64,000 nt of DNA from Faecalibacterium prausnitzii (GCF_019967995.1 NZ_CP065377.1:2480001-2544000); one strand, 5' to 3'; counted from the stretch's first letter, positions 32,524 through 44,769 are shown. Translations and numbers: made by a program. Notes: a model not told the origin generated them from the sequence alone.

Positions 32524-33339
32524 TCAGCGTCTGTATTTGCCCCGCATCCCGGCCTTTGTGCGGTGCTTTAACATAGAGGATTTATTGAACACTCGCAGCA
32601 AGGTCATCTGTTCTTCTTTCGTCAGCTTGGAATAGTCGATGCCGATCTGTCCCATCAGGACATTCATCTTCTTTTCCAACGGAGAACCTTCAAACTTCTG
32701 TGCATTTTCAAGCTGCTTCCTCGCTTGCTCGACCGCTGCGCCGTCCGACGTGGTCTTATCGGTCCCATGTGCCGCTTTGATCTGCTTCAGGATCGCCGCC
32801 AGCTCATCATAGAGGATCTGCCCGAAATATTCGTCCTCGTTGATCTGCGCCGCCTTCAGCGTCCGCATGGTCAGGTCCTCTGCATCGGCATGGTATCGCT
32901 TTTCCAGTTCCTGCCGGGTGGCTTCCACCATGGCATTCATATCCCGGATGCGGTCACTGACCAGACCGTCCACACAGATCTCAAGGTCGGTCATCCACCG
33001 GGAAAAATCGGGATGTTCCAAAAGTTCACACAGCAGCCGATGATTGAAATTCCCATTCCTTAATACGTCCACTGCGCCATCGCTCAGATGCAAGTCCGAA
33101 AGGACTGCATCTGGGCGTTTTTTGTTTTCCGTCACGCCCAACAGGTAGTCCGTGGTCACGCCATAGAACTCAGCCAGCGTTGTCACCGCATAAATGCTGA
33201 GGTCGGTCACATCGTCACTCTCGTATTTCGACAATGCCGATTTGGACAGACCCGTCTGCTCTGCCAGCGTTTCCAGCTTCAGACTCCGCTCCACACGCAG
33301 GTCTTTGAGCCGTTCTCCCAGTGTCAGCTTGATGTTCAT
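32524..33339 (-). CDS. XRE-family regulator of the mobile element
   Basis: 271 residues. N-terminal helix-turn-helix (about 5-62: LGERLKDLRVERSLKLETLA, EQTGLSKSALSKYES), then a long helical region with no recognised domain. The start at 33339 follows GGAGGTG; the frame is open further upstream. Probably represses the divergent replication/mobilisation genes, as is common on clostridial elements. A good promoter lies 27 bp upstream. Confidence 0.78.
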   Translation of the reverse strand: MNIKLTLGERLKDLRVERSLKLETLAEQTGLSKSALSKYESDDVTDLSIYAVTTLAEFYGVTTDYLLGVTENKKRPDAVLSDLHLSDGAVDVLRNGNFNHRLLCELLEHPDFSRWMTDLEICVDGLVSDRIRDMNAMVEATRQELEKRYHADAEDLTMRTLKAAQINEDEYFGQILYDELAAILKQIKAAHGTDKTTSDGAAVEQARKQLENAQKFEGSPLEKKMNVLMGQIGIDYSKLTKEEQMTLLRVFNKSSMLKHRTKAGMRGKYRR

Positions 33340-33365
33340 GGTCGCACCTCCGATGTTTTTTGCAC

Positions 33366-33394
33366 AGTATACCACTTCCGGCGGTTCCTGTCCA
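33366..33394 (-). promoter_or_regulatory. Promoter of the XRE regulator
   Basis: Minus strand TGGACA (33389-33394), 17 nt, TATACT (33366-33371). Confidence 0.65.
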
Positions 33395-33535
33395 TAAGCG
33401 TGGAATTTTGCAGTTTCTGCACCTGTTTTCCGACATTATGGATATACGGCACAGCAGCCATGGAGGTGCTATCCTATAGACAGAAGGAAAACATATCACT
33501 CCCCAGCAGCGAACATATTAAGGGCTTCCCGTAAA

Positions 33536-33785
33536 AGCCCTCCCGAATCATATAACCGAACCTTGACAACAGAATGACCGTCCGAACTGCCCAGACCGCC
33601 AAGACCTCCCATCGGGGGAGCGAGCGCCCTGCATAGGGCCGACACAGAGTCCAAAAAGATTTCCTGTCGGGAGGCAGCAAGGGAGACCGGCTTCACCGAA
33701 GTTCCCATTTGGGGGACCCCGGTGACTTTGAACGTGGCAGGGATCAAAACGATCCGTGCCAAAACCTTTGACCAAAGGAGAAATT
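33536..33785 (+). other. Non-coding, hairpin-rich leader before the primase gene
   Basis: About 250 bp without a believable gene. It contains several short stems (AGGGCTT...AAGCCCT around 33520-33540; ACCGG...CCGGT around 33687-33725; CTTCACCGAAG) and ends in the AAAGGAG of the CHC2 gene. It may be a structured 5' leader or encode a copy-control RNA. Inferred by eye only; 33395-33535 shows nothing else. Confidence 0.35.
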
Positions 33786-34388
33786 TTGAGTTTATATCAA
33801 AAGATCAAGTCCGCCATCACCGTTCGGCAGGTGGGAGAGATGTACGGCATGGAGCCCGACCGCCATGGCATGGTGTGCTGTCCGTTCCATTCTGACAGCG
33901 ACCCCAGCATGAAGCTGAACGACACCTATTATTACTGTTTTGGCTGTGGGGCCAACGGAGATGCCATCGACCTCACCGCCAAACTGTTCGACCTGAACCC
34001 CCGGCAAGCCGCCGAGAAGCTGATACACGACTTCGGGCTTGACCCGGACAAGCCGCCCGCCAATGCCATCGCCCTGCTGCCGCCCAAGCGTGGCCTGACA
34101 GATGAGCAGTGGGCAGACATCGCCTACTGCCTGCGGGTACTGACCGATTATCTTGACCTGCTGCATGACTGGCGAGAGCGTTATAAGCCTGCCACCCCGG
34201 AGGAGCCGCATGACCCACGGTTTGAAGAAGCCCTCCACGCGACCGAGACCATCGAGCACTTGACGGACTGCGTTGCATTCGGAACGCCCCAGCAGAAGGC
34301 CGATGCCGCTGCACGGCTGCTGTCCGGGTCATTCCTGCTGATGCTGGAGGAGCGCACCGACCGCCTTTCTCTGGCAAAGTGCGCCTGA
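33786..34388 (+). CDS. CHC2 zinc-finger primase-like protein
   Basis: 200 residues. The N-terminal DnaG-type zinc finger has its ligands in VCCPFH and YYCFGCG (Cys-His-Cys-Cys pattern), followed by GDAIDLTAKLFDLNPRQAAE. There is no TOPRIM domain. It is an accessory replication protein typical of clostridial mobile elements, probably binding single-stranded DNA during replication initiation. Start TTG at 33786, with AAAGGAG 5 nt upstream. Followed by a strong terminator, then the D5-like helicase gene. Confidence 0.83.
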   Translation: MSLYQKIKSAITVRQVGEMYGMEPDRHGMVCCPFHSDSDPSMKLNDTYYYCFGCGANGDAIDLTAKLFDLNPRQAAEKLIHDFGLDPDKPPANAIALLPPKRGLTDEQWADIAYCLRVLTDYLDLLHDWRERYKPATPEEPHDPRFEEALHATETIEHLTDCVAFGTPQQKADAAARLLSGSFLLMLEERTDRLSLAKCA

Positions 34389-34401
34389 TAATTTATTCAC
34401 C

Positions 34402-34444
34402 TGAAGTGGTGGGTCTCACGGTGAGACCCACCACTTCACTTTTC
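34402..34444 (+). terminator. Perfect 18-bp hairpin with T-run
   Basis: TGAAGTGGTGGGTCTCAC (34402-34419) and its exact complement end at 34438, followed by CTTTTCT. It lies between the CHC2 and helicase genes, so the two are uncoupled or attenuated. Confidence 0.8.
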
Positions 34445-34461
34445 TAAAGGAGAACCACCCT

Positions 34462-35778
34462 ATGAAGAAAAACATTTCCCGCAACCCCTTATGGCCGGAC
34501 TGGTACAACGGAAAGAAGATCGATGAAGTCCAGTTTGGCCGTACCTTTCTGGAACAGTGGCCGCTGAAATGCGTCAACGGTACGCTGTACACGCTGGACG
34601 GTCCGGTGGAGGACGAGAGCGAGATCAAGCAGCGCATCTTGGAGAACATCGAGGAATATGTCACCTCCGGCCTGTCCAAAAAGGTCACCAACATTCTGGA
34701 GACTATCAAGCTGCTGGCTTTTTCCGACCCGTTCCCCATCGAACAGGACTGCATCCACCTCCAGAACGGCGTGTACCATCTGCCGGACGGCTCTTTTCAG
34801 GAGAGCCGCCTGTTCTGCCAGAACCGCCTGCCTGTGAGATATGACCCCAAAGCCGCCAGCCCTGACCGCTGGCTGACCTTTCTGCACGAGCTGCTGGACG
34901 ATGCCGACATCCCCACCTTGCAGGAATATCTGGGCTACTGCCTTATTCCCAGCACCAAAGGGCAGAAGATGATGCTCATTGTCGGCAAGGGCGGCGAGGG
35001 CAAGTCCCGCATCGGGCTGGTGCTCAAGCGACTCATGGGAGATGCCGCCAGCAATGGCAGCGTCCAGAAAGTCGAGAACAACCGTTTTGCCCGCGCCGAT
35101 CTGGAACGCCGCCTGCTGATGATTGACGATGACATGGACATGAACGCCCTGCCCAAGACGAATTATATTAAGACCATCGTGACCGCCGAGGCCAAGCTGG
35201 ACTTGGAGCGCAAAGGTGTCCAGAGCTACCAGCGGGACATCTACGCCCGGTTCCTCTGCTTCGGCAACGGTGCGCTGACCTCGCTGTACGACCATTCGGA
35301 CGGTTTCTTTCGCCGCCAGCTCATCCTGACCACCAAGGACAAGCCCACCGACCGCACGGATGACCCCTTCCTTGTGGAGAAGATGTGCGCCGAGTTGGAA
35401 GGCATCCTGCTGTGGTGTCTGGAAGGGCTGCACCGGCTGGTGCAGAACGATTTCCGCTTCACGGTCAGCGAACGAGCCGCTGCCAACGTGGACACCATCA
35501 AGCGCAGCAGCAACAATGTCATCGACTTCATGGAGTCCGAGGGCTACTTCCGTTTCAAGGCGGACTACTCCATCAGTTCCAAGGAGTTCTACGACATTTA
35601 TAAGCAGTGGTGCGAGGACAACGCCTGCCACAGCGTATCGGCGATCCGTTTCAGCGCCGAACTGCGCCAGAACGACCGCCGCTACAACCTTGAAGCCACC
35701 AACAACATCTATCTGCCCGGTGGCCGCAGAGTGCGGGGCTTTGTGGGCATCGAACCGCTTGTCCACCCCTGCCCGTAA
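34462..35778 (+). CDS. D5-like superfamily 3 helicase (replication protein)
   Basis: 438 residues. Phage/plasmid primase C-terminal family: a D5_N-like region (about 90-160) then the superfamily 3 ATPase with Walker A VGKGGEGKS, Walker B LLMIDDDMD and a FLCFGNGALTSLYDHSDGFFRR block near the arginine finger. A winged-helix end (residues 370-430) probably binds origin DNA. No primase catalytic domain, which fits the separate CHC2 protein. AAAGGAG precedes the ATG. The GTAC-repeat cluster immediately downstream is a likely target. Confidence 0.85.
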   Translation: MKKNISRNPLWPDWYNGKKIDEVQFGRTFLEQWPLKCVNGTLYTLDGPVEDESEIKQRILENIEEYVTSGLSKKVTNILETIKLLAFSDPFPIEQDCIHLQNGVYHLPDGSFQESRLFCQNRLPVRYDPKAASPDRWLTFLHELLDDADIPTLQEYLGYCLIPSTKGQKMMLIVGKGGEGKSRIGLVLKRLMGDAASNGSVQKVENNRFARADLERRLLMIDDDMDMNALPKTNYIKTIVTAEAKLDLERKGVQSYQRDIYARFLCFGNGALTSLYDHSDGFFRRQLILTTKDKPTDRTDDPFLVEKMCAELEGILLWCLEGLHRLVQNDFRFTVSERAAANVDTIKRSSNNVIDFMESEGYFRFKADYSISSKEFYDIYKQWCEDNACHSVSAIRFSAELRQNDRRYNLEATNNIYLPGGRRVRGFVGIEPLVHPCP

Positions 35779-35805
35779 AAAGTGCATTTTTCACAGAAGA
35801 AGTTC

Positions 35806-35989
35806 GTACAACCTGTACGGTCTGTACTTGTACGCATCTGTACGGCGAATTAAAGCGTTTTAAAACGTGTTATCGTTTATATTTCGCATTTCCGTACGTC
35901 GTACGAACCGTACAGGTTATTTGAAGTCCGTACGCAATTTTTTCAGATGCGTACGGAGCAATCAAGTTCGCATTGTGCGAACTTGATTG
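35806..35989. repeat. GTAC iteron cluster, candidate replication origin
   Basis: Ten GTAC motifs between 35806 and 35954, five left and five right of an AT-rich core (35849-35888). AACCTGTACGG (35810-35820) and CCGTACAGGTT (35908-35918) are exact inverted copies across the core. A perfect 14-bp inverted repeat (CAATCAAGTTCGCA, 35959-35989) follows. This layout, beside the helicase gene, is what an iteron-type origin looks like. Confidence 0.6.
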
Positions 35990-36035
35990 TAGCTCTCCCG
36001 CAGGAGGCGTTCCCCCTCGGAGAGTCCTCGAAGAG

Positions 36036-36092
36036 CCCACTACACTTTGCAGCCCATAGGGATGAAAGTGTTATAGTGGGTTATTACACTTC
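36036..36092 (+). other. Candidate MobV oriT upstream of the relaxase gene
   Basis: CCCACTACACTTT (36036-36048) pairs with AAAGTGTTATAGTGGG (36065-36080) except for a 3-nt bulge. TATAGTGGG/TTATTACACTT follows, close to the MobV nick motif TAGTGTG/TTA. Predicted nick between 36080 and 36081. It lies 62 bp before the mobV start, the usual place. Confidence 0.6.
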
Positions 36093-36153
36093 CGAAGAAG
36101 TGCATCTTCGTTCCCCGTCACCTTTCGATGAACCTTGAAAGGAGGGATGCCCT

Positions 36154-37419
36154 TTGGCAAGAAACGATGGCGTTGACCGCACCAGTGTCCGGAATCTCGC
36201 CGTTTCGGACAAGGCCGTTGGCAACACCCAGCAGCACAATGAGCGTGAAAAGGACAGCTATCGGAACCCCGACATTATCCCCCAGCGCACTGCATGGAAC
36301 GTCCACTTCAAAAAGCCAACTGCCAGCTACACCGACCTATTCGCCCAACTGGAAGCCGCCGGAACCATCTCCACGCGCGGCTTGAAGCCGGATGCTATCC
36401 ACTACTGTGAACTTGTCTTTGATGTCAACTCTGCCTACTTTGACAATCACGGCGGCTATGAGTTCGCCAAGCAGTTCTATGAGGATGCCTACAAAGCAGC
36501 CGTTCAAATCGTGGGCGGTGAGCAGTATATTCTCTCGGCTGTCATGCACGCCGATGAAATCAACCGCGCCATGACCGAAGCATTAGGCCGGGAGGTCTAC
36601 CACTACCATCTTCATGTGGTCTATGTGCCTGTGGTGGAAAAGCAGATCCTGTGGTCGAAACGCTGCAAGGACAAGGCTCTGGTCGGCAAAGTCAAGGAGA
36701 CCGTCATGCAGGTCAGCCGGAGCAAGAAGTGGGCATCCAAGCCCCTGCTGGACGATGCCGGAAAGCCTGCGCTGCAAAAGAACGGCAAGCCAGTCCTGAA
36801 GAAGTCGTACAGTGTCCTGCAAGACGATTTCTTCAACTATATGCGCAACGCCGGGTACACGGATGTAGAGCGCGGTGAACGCGGCAGCACTGAAGAACAC
36901 CTGACCGTCACCCAGTTCAAAGTCCAGCGGGAGCAGGAACGGCTGGACACCCTGACCACCCAAACCGACCAGCAGGCACAATCGCTTGCTAAAACCAGTC
37001 AGACCCTCTCCCAAAAGGAGAAAGAACTTGCCTTCATTCAGAAAAAGACCACGCTCACGAAAGAAGCCCTCATTCATGCGCGTGATCTGGATTATATCGG
37101 CAAGCGCACCTTTCTCGGCAACTACTCGCTGACCGAAGAAGAATTCTCCAAGCTGAAAAAACAGGCCGACCACGGCTATATGATGGATGTGGAGAACCGC
37201 CGCTTGAAAGAAGAACTTTCCACCGCCAAGAAGGAAGCTGCTCATTGGGGTCAAAAGTATCATGAACTCTGGTATGAAGTGAAGCCCTATCTGGACGCGC
37301 TCCACCGTGCGCCTGAACTGGTGCGCAGCTTTTTGGAAAAGATTCTTGCCCCCAAGCAGGAGCGCACCATGAATGTGCCACAGCGAAACCGCAAGCGTGG
37401 GCAGGATGTAGAACTTTAA
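36154..37419 (+). CDS. MobV-family (Mob_Pre) relaxase
   Basis: 421 residues, plasmid mobilisation relaxase of the pMV158 MobM group. Motif I reads QHNEREKDSYRNPDI. The metal-binding motif is HADEINRAM...YHYHLHVVYVPV. The C-terminal half is a coiled coil (about 240-400) for dimerisation or coupling. It nicks oriT and pilots the single strand into a helper conjugation channel. Start TTG at 36154 after AAAGGAGGG. It lies between the candidate oriT and the excision/integration genes. Confidence 0.9.
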   Translation: MARNDGVDRTSVRNLAVSDKAVGNTQQHNEREKDSYRNPDIIPQRTAWNVHFKKPTASYTDLFAQLEAAGTISTRGLKPDAIHYCELVFDVNSAYFDNHGGYEFAKQFYEDAYKAAVQIVGGEQYILSAVMHADEINRAMTEALGREVYHYHLHVVYVPVVEKQILWSKRCKDKALVGKVKETVMQVSRSKKWASKPLLDDAGKPALQKNGKPVLKKSYSVLQDDFFNYMRNAGYTDVERGERGSTEEHLTVTQFKVQREQERLDTLTTQTDQQAQSLAKTSQTLSQKEKELAFIQKKTTLTKEALIHARDLDYIGKRTFLGNYSLTEEEFSKLKKQADHGYMMDVENRRLKEELSTAKKEAAHWGQKYHELWYEVKPYLDALHRAPELVRSFLEKILAPKQERTMNVPQRNRKRGQDVEL

Positions 37420-37461
37420 GCTGAATTTTTAGATGATATGACAATATAAGGAGCAATGCTT

Positions 37462-37776
37462 ATGGATTTTGACCGTAATTCTATGACCGTCCCTGTGCAA
37501 TCTTCCGATTATACGAATAAGTTCTTGCAAAAGGACTCGAATCTCACTACAATGGAGGTGGTCACTCAAACCAATGCCGTCAAGTCTCCGACTGACAGCC
37601 CAGCAACCACGAAGCTGGTGTACACGGTGGAAGAGATCGCACGAATGCTGGCCATCAGCCTGCGCTCTGCCTACAACCTGTGCAACAGCACCACCGAGTT
37701 CCGTGTCCTGCGGGCAGGCGGAAGCATCCGCATCCCGAAAGACAGCTTCGATGCGTGGCTCCACCGGGCAGCTTGA
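37462..37776 (+). CDS. Excisionase-like winged-helix protein
   Basis: 104 residues. The C-terminal about 55 residues are an Xis/MerR-like DNA-binding domain (YTVEEIARMLAISLRSAYNL, GGSIRIPKDSFDAWL); the N-terminus is polar and unstructured. The start at 37462 has AAGGAG at 8 nt, better than the ATG at 37456; an internal ATG at 37552 is also possible. It ends 15 bp before the integrase, so the pair is an operon; it would favour excision. A 25/27-bp inverted copy of part of the gene is at 25103-25129. Confidence 0.78.
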   Translation: MDFDRNSMTVPVQSSDYTNKFLQKDSNLTTMEVVTQTNAVKSPTDSPATTKLVYTVEEIARMLAISLRSAYNLCNSTTEFRVLRAGGSIRIPKDSFDAWLHRAA

Positions 37777-37791
37777 TAAGGAGGCAAATCT

Positions 37792-39180
37792 ATGGCATAT
37801 ATCACGAAACGCGGCAGTTCTTACAGTGTCCGCTACACCTATCAGGACGAGCACGGCAAGAGCTGCGACAAATGGGAGAGCTTTCCCACCAAAGAGGAGG
37901 CAACGAACCGAAAGAAGCAGATCGAACATGAACTGGCCGCTGGCACATTCCTGATTCCGTCCTCGGTGACGGTGGCAGAGTTCCTCATGGACTGGCTGCC
38001 CAAGCAATGCAGCAAACACAAGTGGGCACCCAAGACCTACGAATCCAATCTATCTACCATCCAGAACCTGATTATCCCCTATATCGGCAGCATGGAGATG
38101 CAGAAGCTCAAGCCCTACCACATGGAGAACCTCTACACGACCCTGAGCAAAACGCCCTGCGGTTCGTATATCGAGGGAAAGAAGCAGGAGCTCACCGAAA
38201 AGCAAAAGCAGCGGTTCCTTTCCGGCACCACAATCCATGAGGTGCATCGGCTACTGGGTACTGCGTTCCAGTATGCCGTGGAATGGGGCATCCTTGTCAA
38301 AAGCCCTGTTCCCGTGGACAGTCCCAAGAAGTCCACACAGGAGCGCACCATCTGGACGGTAGAGGAGATGCGAACGGCACTGGACAGCATGGAGGATCCC
38401 ATCCTGCATCTGGCGGTGCACCTCACGCTGGTGGGCGCACTGCGAGAGGGCGAGATCGTGGGTCTGACCCCAGAGGATATCGACTTTGATGCTGCGGATG
38501 GCATCGGAACGTTCCGTATCAACAAGTCCATGCAGCGGGTGCGAAAAGAAGCCCTGAAACAAGTAGACGATGGCTGCATCATCAAGGTATTCCCGGACAA
38601 GCTGGAACGCAGCACCACTTCCCTCATCCTGAAAAGTACCAAAACGGCATCTTCCTGCCGCACCATCTTCATGACCTCCGCACTGAAAGAGGAATTGAAG
38701 AAGTGGCTGAATCAACTGGCAGCAGACGAGAGGAAGGACCCGACACGCTACCACGACAGCGGAATGCTGTTCCGTCTGCCCAACGGCCTGGCGGTGGAGC
38801 CTGTGCTCATCCGCAAGAAGTTCCTGAAATGGCAGGACGCACACCCGGAGTTCCCACGTATCGTATTCCACGGTCTGCGTCATTCCAGTGCGACCTATCA
38901 GCTGATGATCTCCGGCGGCGATGTGAAGGCGGTGCAGGGAACTACTGGACACGCAACGGCAGATATGCTGGTGAACACCTACGCCCATATCCAGCAGTCC
39001 TCCCGTGTGGAGCTGGGCAAGAAGTTTGAAAGCGGCTTCTATGCCAAGCCCGACACCCCCAGCCCACAGGCTGTACCCGCCGCAGGCGAACCAACCATCT
39101 CTATGACTGCTCTGCTGGAACTTCTGAAGAACGCCGACCCAGAGGTAAAGGCGCAGCTCCGTCTGGCACTGCTGACCTGA
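37792..39180 (+). CDS. int: Tyrosine recombinase (phage/ICE integrase)
   Basis: 462 residues. N-terminal arm-binding AP2-like domain (about 1-60, GSSYSVRYTYQDEHG), core-binding SAM-like domain (about 60-160) and catalytic domain. Catalytic residues are visible: Arg in VGALREGEIVGL, His-x-x-Arg in FHGLRHSSATYQL, His in GTTGHATADM and Tyr in VNTYAHIQ. It inserts the circular element at tRNA-Lys and, with the excisionase, removes it. GAGGCAA precedes the ATG. The gene lies 160 bp from the att site, and arm-type repeats lie in that gap. Confidence 0.93.
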   Translation: MAYITKRGSSYSVRYTYQDEHGKSCDKWESFPTKEEATNRKKQIEHELAAGTFLIPSSVTVAEFLMDWLPKQCSKHKWAPKTYESNLSTIQNLIIPYIGSMEMQKLKPYHMENLYTTLSKTPCGSYIEGKKQELTEKQKQRFLSGTTIHEVHRLLGTAFQYAVEWGILVKSPVPVDSPKKSTQERTIWTVEEMRTALDSMEDPILHLAVHLTLVGALREGEIVGLTPEDIDFDAADGIGTFRINKSMQRVRKEALKQVDDGCIIKVFPDKLERSTTSLILKSTKTASSCRTIFMTSALKEELKKWLNQLAADERKDPTRYHDSGMLFRLPNGLAVEPVLIRKKFLKWQDAHPEFPRIVFHGLRHSSATYQLMISGGDVKAVQGTTGHATADMLVNTYAHIQQSSRVELGKKFESGFYAKPDTPSPQAVPAAGEPTISMTALLELLKNADPEVKAQLRLALLT

Positions 39181-39245
39181 TGCAAAATTTACCACGCATT
39201 TCAAAGCAATTCCAGCCTATGCAGAGGATTCCCACGAAAAAGCCG

Positions 39246-39275
39246 ACCGTGCAAAAACCGTGCATTGACCGTGCA
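39246..39275 (+). repeat. Integrase arm-type repeats, right end
   Basis: ACCGTGCA at 39246, 39257 and 39268, 11-bp period, same orientation as the left-end triplet at 25033-25062. Confidence 0.7.
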
Positions 39276-39302
39276 GACCCCGAATTTTCGGGGTTACACA
39301 AC

Positions 39303-39336
39303 AAAAAAGAACGCCAAATCTTACAATTTGACGTTC
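39303..39336 (-). terminator. Element-borne replacement terminator for the tRNA operon
   Basis: Minus strand GAACGTCAAAT pairs with ATTTGGCGTTC (one wobble), followed by TTTTTTG. It begins 7 bp past the CCA end of tRNA-Lys, inside the element. Confidence 0.8.
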
Positions 39337-39342
39337 AATATC

Positions 39343-39387
39343 TGGTGCACCTCCAGGGACTCGAACCCTGGGCCCACTGATTAAGAG
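39343..39387 (-). repeat. att direct repeat, right (within intact tRNA-Lys)
   Basis: 45 bp identical to 24848-24892; covers the tRNA from the anticodon loop through CCA, so insertion rebuilt a complete tRNA gene. Confidence 0.92.
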
Positions 39388-39418
39388 TCAGTTGCTCTAC
39401 CAACTGAGCTAGAGGTGC
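39343..39418 (-). tRNA. tRNA-Lys (CUU)
   Basis: 76 nt including encoded CCA. The acceptor GCACCTC pairs with GAGGTGC, the anticodon loop is CTCTTAA (anticodon CTT), and the T-loop is GGTTCGAGTCC. Its 3' half is the integration site of the element. Last gene of the rRNA operon. Confidence 0.97.
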
Positions 39419-39421
39419 ATA

Positions 39422-39496
39422 TGGTGACCCGTACCGGAATCGAACCGATGTTAAAGGCGTGAGAGGCCTCTGTCTTAACCGCTTGACCAACGGGCC
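39422..39496 (-). tRNA. tRNA-Glu (CUC)
   Basis: 75 nt with CCA. The anticodon loop is CTCTCAC (anticodon CTC) and the T-loop GGTTCGAATCC. It lies between 5S rRNA and tRNA-Lys. Confidence 0.96.
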
Positions 39497-39504
39497 ATAC
39501 AAAA

Positions 39505-39621
39505 GTCGGCGACTACCTATTTTCACAAGCCGTTTCCAGCTAACTATCTTGGGCACGAGTGAGCTTAACTACTGTGTTCGGAATGGGAACAGGTGGGACC
39601 TCACCGTCATCGTCACCGACC
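39505..39621 (-). rRNA. rrf: 5S ribosomal RNA
   Basis: About 117 nt. Starts near GGTCGGTGACGATGACGG, contains CCACCTGTTCCCATTCCGAA and ends at GTCGCCGAC, so the ends pair. Boundaries are good to a few bases. Confidence 0.93.
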
Positions 39622-39677
39622 ATATGACTGAATCAGTATAACATACTTGTTTTACTGTGTCCAGTGTTTTTTGAAGG

Positions 39678-39699
39678 ACGTGCCTTCAAAACTGAATAA
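39678..39699 (-). other. 23S rRNA processing stem, 3' strand
   Basis: ACGTGCCTTCAAAACTGAATAA is complementary, with two mismatches, to 42712-42733. The pair brackets the 23S gene and would form the RNase III processing stem. Confidence 0.7.
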
Positions 39700-39746
39700 T
39701 CACTGCTAACATTTTTTCGTTGACTCTTTGAGTCTCAAGCGAATTG

Positions 39747-42583
<2,837 letters not shown>

Positions 42584-42711
42584 CAAACGTTCTTTCAAGA
42601 ACATTTGGTATCCTCTTGATTCTCTCTTGCCAACGAAGATTATGTTACCCTTCCTTTTGAAATTGTAATATTTCTTAAAAAGAACTTACTATAATCTTTG
42701 TTTCGCAGTTA

Positions 42712-42733
42712 TTATTCAGTTTTCAAGGTACGT
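42712..42733 (-). other. 23S rRNA processing stem, 5' strand
   Basis: Partner of 39678-39699. Confidence 0.7.
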
Positions 42734-42785
42734 CTTGGTGATGTCCCTCAAAGCCCAGTTTCCTGAAACTTCGATTTTCATCACA

Positions 42786-42862
42786 TGGTGGGCCAAAATG
42801 GACTCGAACCATCGACCTCACGATTATCAGTCGTGTGCTCTAGCCAGCTGAGCTATTGGCCC
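42786..42862 (-). tRNA. tRNA-Ile (GAU)
   Basis: 77 nt with CCA. GGGCCAATAGCTCAGCTGG start, anticodon loop CTGATAA (GAT). It lies in the 16S-23S spacer, after tRNA-Ala in the direction of transcription. Confidence 0.96.
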
Positions 42863-42865
42863 ATG

Positions 42866-42941
42866 TGGTGGAGATTAAGGGAATCGAACCCTTGACCCCC
42901 TGCTTGCAAAGCAGGTGCTCTCCCAGCTGAGCTAAACCCCC
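42866..42941 (-). tRNA. tRNA-Ala (UGC)
   Basis: 76 nt with CCA. GGGGGTTTAGCTCAGCTGGG start, anticodon TGC in the loop TTTGCAA. It is the first tRNA of the 16S-23S spacer; Ala precedes Ile here, the reverse of the E. coli order. Confidence 0.96.
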
Positions 42942-42967
42942 ACATAAGGTTTTGAGTAACCCCTTTT

Positions 42968-42993
42968 CAGGGCCCTCAAAATCGAACAATATC
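42968..42993 (-). other. 16S rRNA processing stem, 3' strand
   Basis: Largely complementary (about 22 of 26) to 44713-44738 across the 16S gene; probable RNase III stem. Confidence 0.65.
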
Positions 42994-43058
42994 TACTCTA
43001 CTTGTCTCTGTCACCTGTTCCAGGAAGAAACCATCTTCGATGCTTTCTTCCTGCCTGA

Positions 43059-44573
<1,515 letters not shown>

Positions 44574-44712
44574 TAAATGATATTTATCACTTAAAAAGTG
44601 TTAAATCTTTTTCGCTCAGCACGCAATCGCTTGCGTCCTGTGTGAATTACTTTGTTTGGAATTGTTTACCGTGTTTTTCCAACACGAAAATAGGTTCCGT
44701 TACAAGTTTTTC

Positions 44713-44738
44713 GATATTGTTCAATTTTCAAGGTCCTG
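44713..44738 (-). other. 16S rRNA processing stem, 5' strand
   Basis: Partner of 42968-42993. Confidence 0.65.
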
Positions 44739-44769
44739 TCTCTCAACCTCAGCGGCTGACAGCTTAAAT

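Larger units (their letters stand above)
24848..39387 (+). mobile_element. Integrative and mobilizable element carrying a quorum-regulated RiPP cluster
   Basis: About 14.5 kb between the 45-bp att repeats. The right part holds regulator, CHC2 primase, D5-like helicase, candidate origin and oriT, MobV relaxase, excisionase-like protein and tyrosine integrase. The left part holds the peptide cluster. It has no type IV secretion genes, so transfer would need a helper. No inactivating lesion is seen in any core gene. Confidence 0.9.

Noticed and set aside
32340..32524. Possible small gene downstream of the ABC exporter
   Set aside because: The open frame has no ribosome site and no protein-like composition.
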